A stretch of 64,000 nt of DNA from Cordylochernes scorpioides (Eukaryota > Arthropoda > Arachnida > Pseudoscorpiones > Chernetidae), in NCBI GenBank assembly GCA_030710605.1, contig CP092863.1:142258580-142322579 (forward strand), in the 5' to 3' direction. This document shows, one piece after another, positions 63,260 through 64,000 of the stretch (positions within the stretch are counted from its first letter, which is position 1; the number at the start of each line of letters is the position of its first letter). The position numbers and the translations under genes were made by a program. The notes beneath the pieces are model-generated. The model did not search any database. It was not told the origin of the DNA and saw nothing but the letters and a program-made list of their open reading frames with translations.

Positions 63260-64000
63260 CAAATTGTATACTCACATTATATGGAGATATGTTTGTGTTA
63301 ATATTGCCACGTGGAAAATTAGGGAAGACCAACTTTGGGATGAGACAACAATTTATTTCAGGCAAGAACAAACTATGAGTGATAAACAAAAGATAAGCAA
63401 TGAGGGAAGTTTACAGAGTATCAAAGTATAAACATCAAAAATGATACTCTGTTAATAAATAATTCATACTTTGCGACAATATTGTGACATTTAATTTATT
63501 CATCGCGTGCCTCAGTGTGGTGGTCGCTAGGAAAAGAACTCTTGTATATTTTGTTTTGGTAAATGAATGTGATTAGCATTTCTTTCAGATTTTGATCTTT
63601 AGATTCATAAATAAAATATTCTATCTTATCGATACATTTGTCTAATTAATTACCTTACAATATAAAGCAATAACACGCCATCTATATATAATAAATGAAA
63701 GTATTAAACCGTATTGGTTTACGGAAGATCATTGCTCGATGCAAATATTTATATGTAATTCTACTGTCCTAAAAGCTTATGTCCATAGTTTTCTTGAATA
63801 CCATTTCTGAGATTTCACCCTTCAATGTAGCATATATAAGCAGAATGATCCAATACAGTATTAGAGATCTAAGAGAAGCGGTCTGGTAGATTAAATTGGT
63901 GAAACCGATGGTAGGGTAAATTACTGATGAGCTAAGTCCTTCCCAATATATTGTCGCGGAGATAAATAAAGCAAGGGCAAGTTTGGGATAAATAATTTAT
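63260..64000. repeat. Intergenic/intronic DNA with a MITE of the TACTGCGATG family
   Basis: 63665-63960 contains CATCTATATATAATAAATGA, TGCTCGATGCAAATATT, CTTATGTCCATAGTTTTC, AGAAGCGGTCTGGTAGATTA and GAAACCGATGGTAGG, all matching the family at 9653-10335. No exon found. Confidence 0.6.

Noticed and set aside
62703-63389. 228-codon minus-strand ORF
   Set aside because: It is partly in the SLC5 frame but reads through introns and repeat copies; the spliced model with matching phases fits the family better.

Overview
The window reads as AT-rich animal nuclear DNA. Marker elements are Gypsy and BEL/Pao LTR retroelements, Penelope-like elements with GIY-YIG endonucleases, mariner and pogo/Tigger-type DNA transposons, and several non-LTR retroelements (LINEs). 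A 1.4 kb repeat with ends that resemble RTE-type elements points to an invertebrate, most likely an arthropod. A copepod such as a sea louse would fit, but I cannot prove it from this sequence. Nothing bacterial, viral or CRISPR-like was seen.

Left third (1-22,000): a Gypsy pol runs off the left edge on the minus strand, joined to gag by an A AAA AAA frameshift site. Decayed mariner pieces and hairpin MITEs follow. Then comes an intact single-exon gene for a PNUTS (PPP1R10)-like PP1 regulatory subunit (7337-9127). Two large fold-back elements follow it. Next is a three-layer nest: LINE-A (ORF1 from 12227, ORF2 endonuclease start at 21653) is split by LINE-B (13369-21639), which is itself split by a BEL/Pao element (13617-19992). 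Both insertions are proven by target-site duplications (13 bp and 5 bp). LINE-B carries only an ORF1 that begins with a 2A-like peptide, and has no reverse transcriptase.

Middle (22,000-53,000): two minisatellites; a tandem array of short exon-like units with conserved splice sites on the minus strand (25460-29798), downstream of a candidate coding exon (30247-30704); a perfect 82-bp-arm palindrome; a dead mariner; a Penelope element in partial-plus-full arrangement with a second Penelope nested inside; two divergently oriented paralogous first exons (39344-39618 minus, 41283-41560 plus) of an unrecognised gene family; several LINE fragments; and a 382-bp tandem repeat.

Right part (53,000-64,000): an intact intronless canonical poly(A) polymerase gene (53675-55105, minus) bracketed by two copies of one repeat; tRNA-like and TIR-derived repeats; a 13-copy satellite; and the last three exons of an SLC5-type sodium/solute symporter on the minus strand (63234-62455). 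The final transmembrane helix plus 5' splice site of that symporter has been amplified into about five 75-bp tandem copies.

The host genes I can support are therefore PNUTS-like, PAP-like and SLC5-like, plus an uncharacterised paralogous exon pair and a possible minus-strand exon cluster. PNUTS and PAP both act in mRNA 3'-end formation and both are single-exon here; a shared origin cannot be shown from this window. Most of the remainder is transposon-derived.
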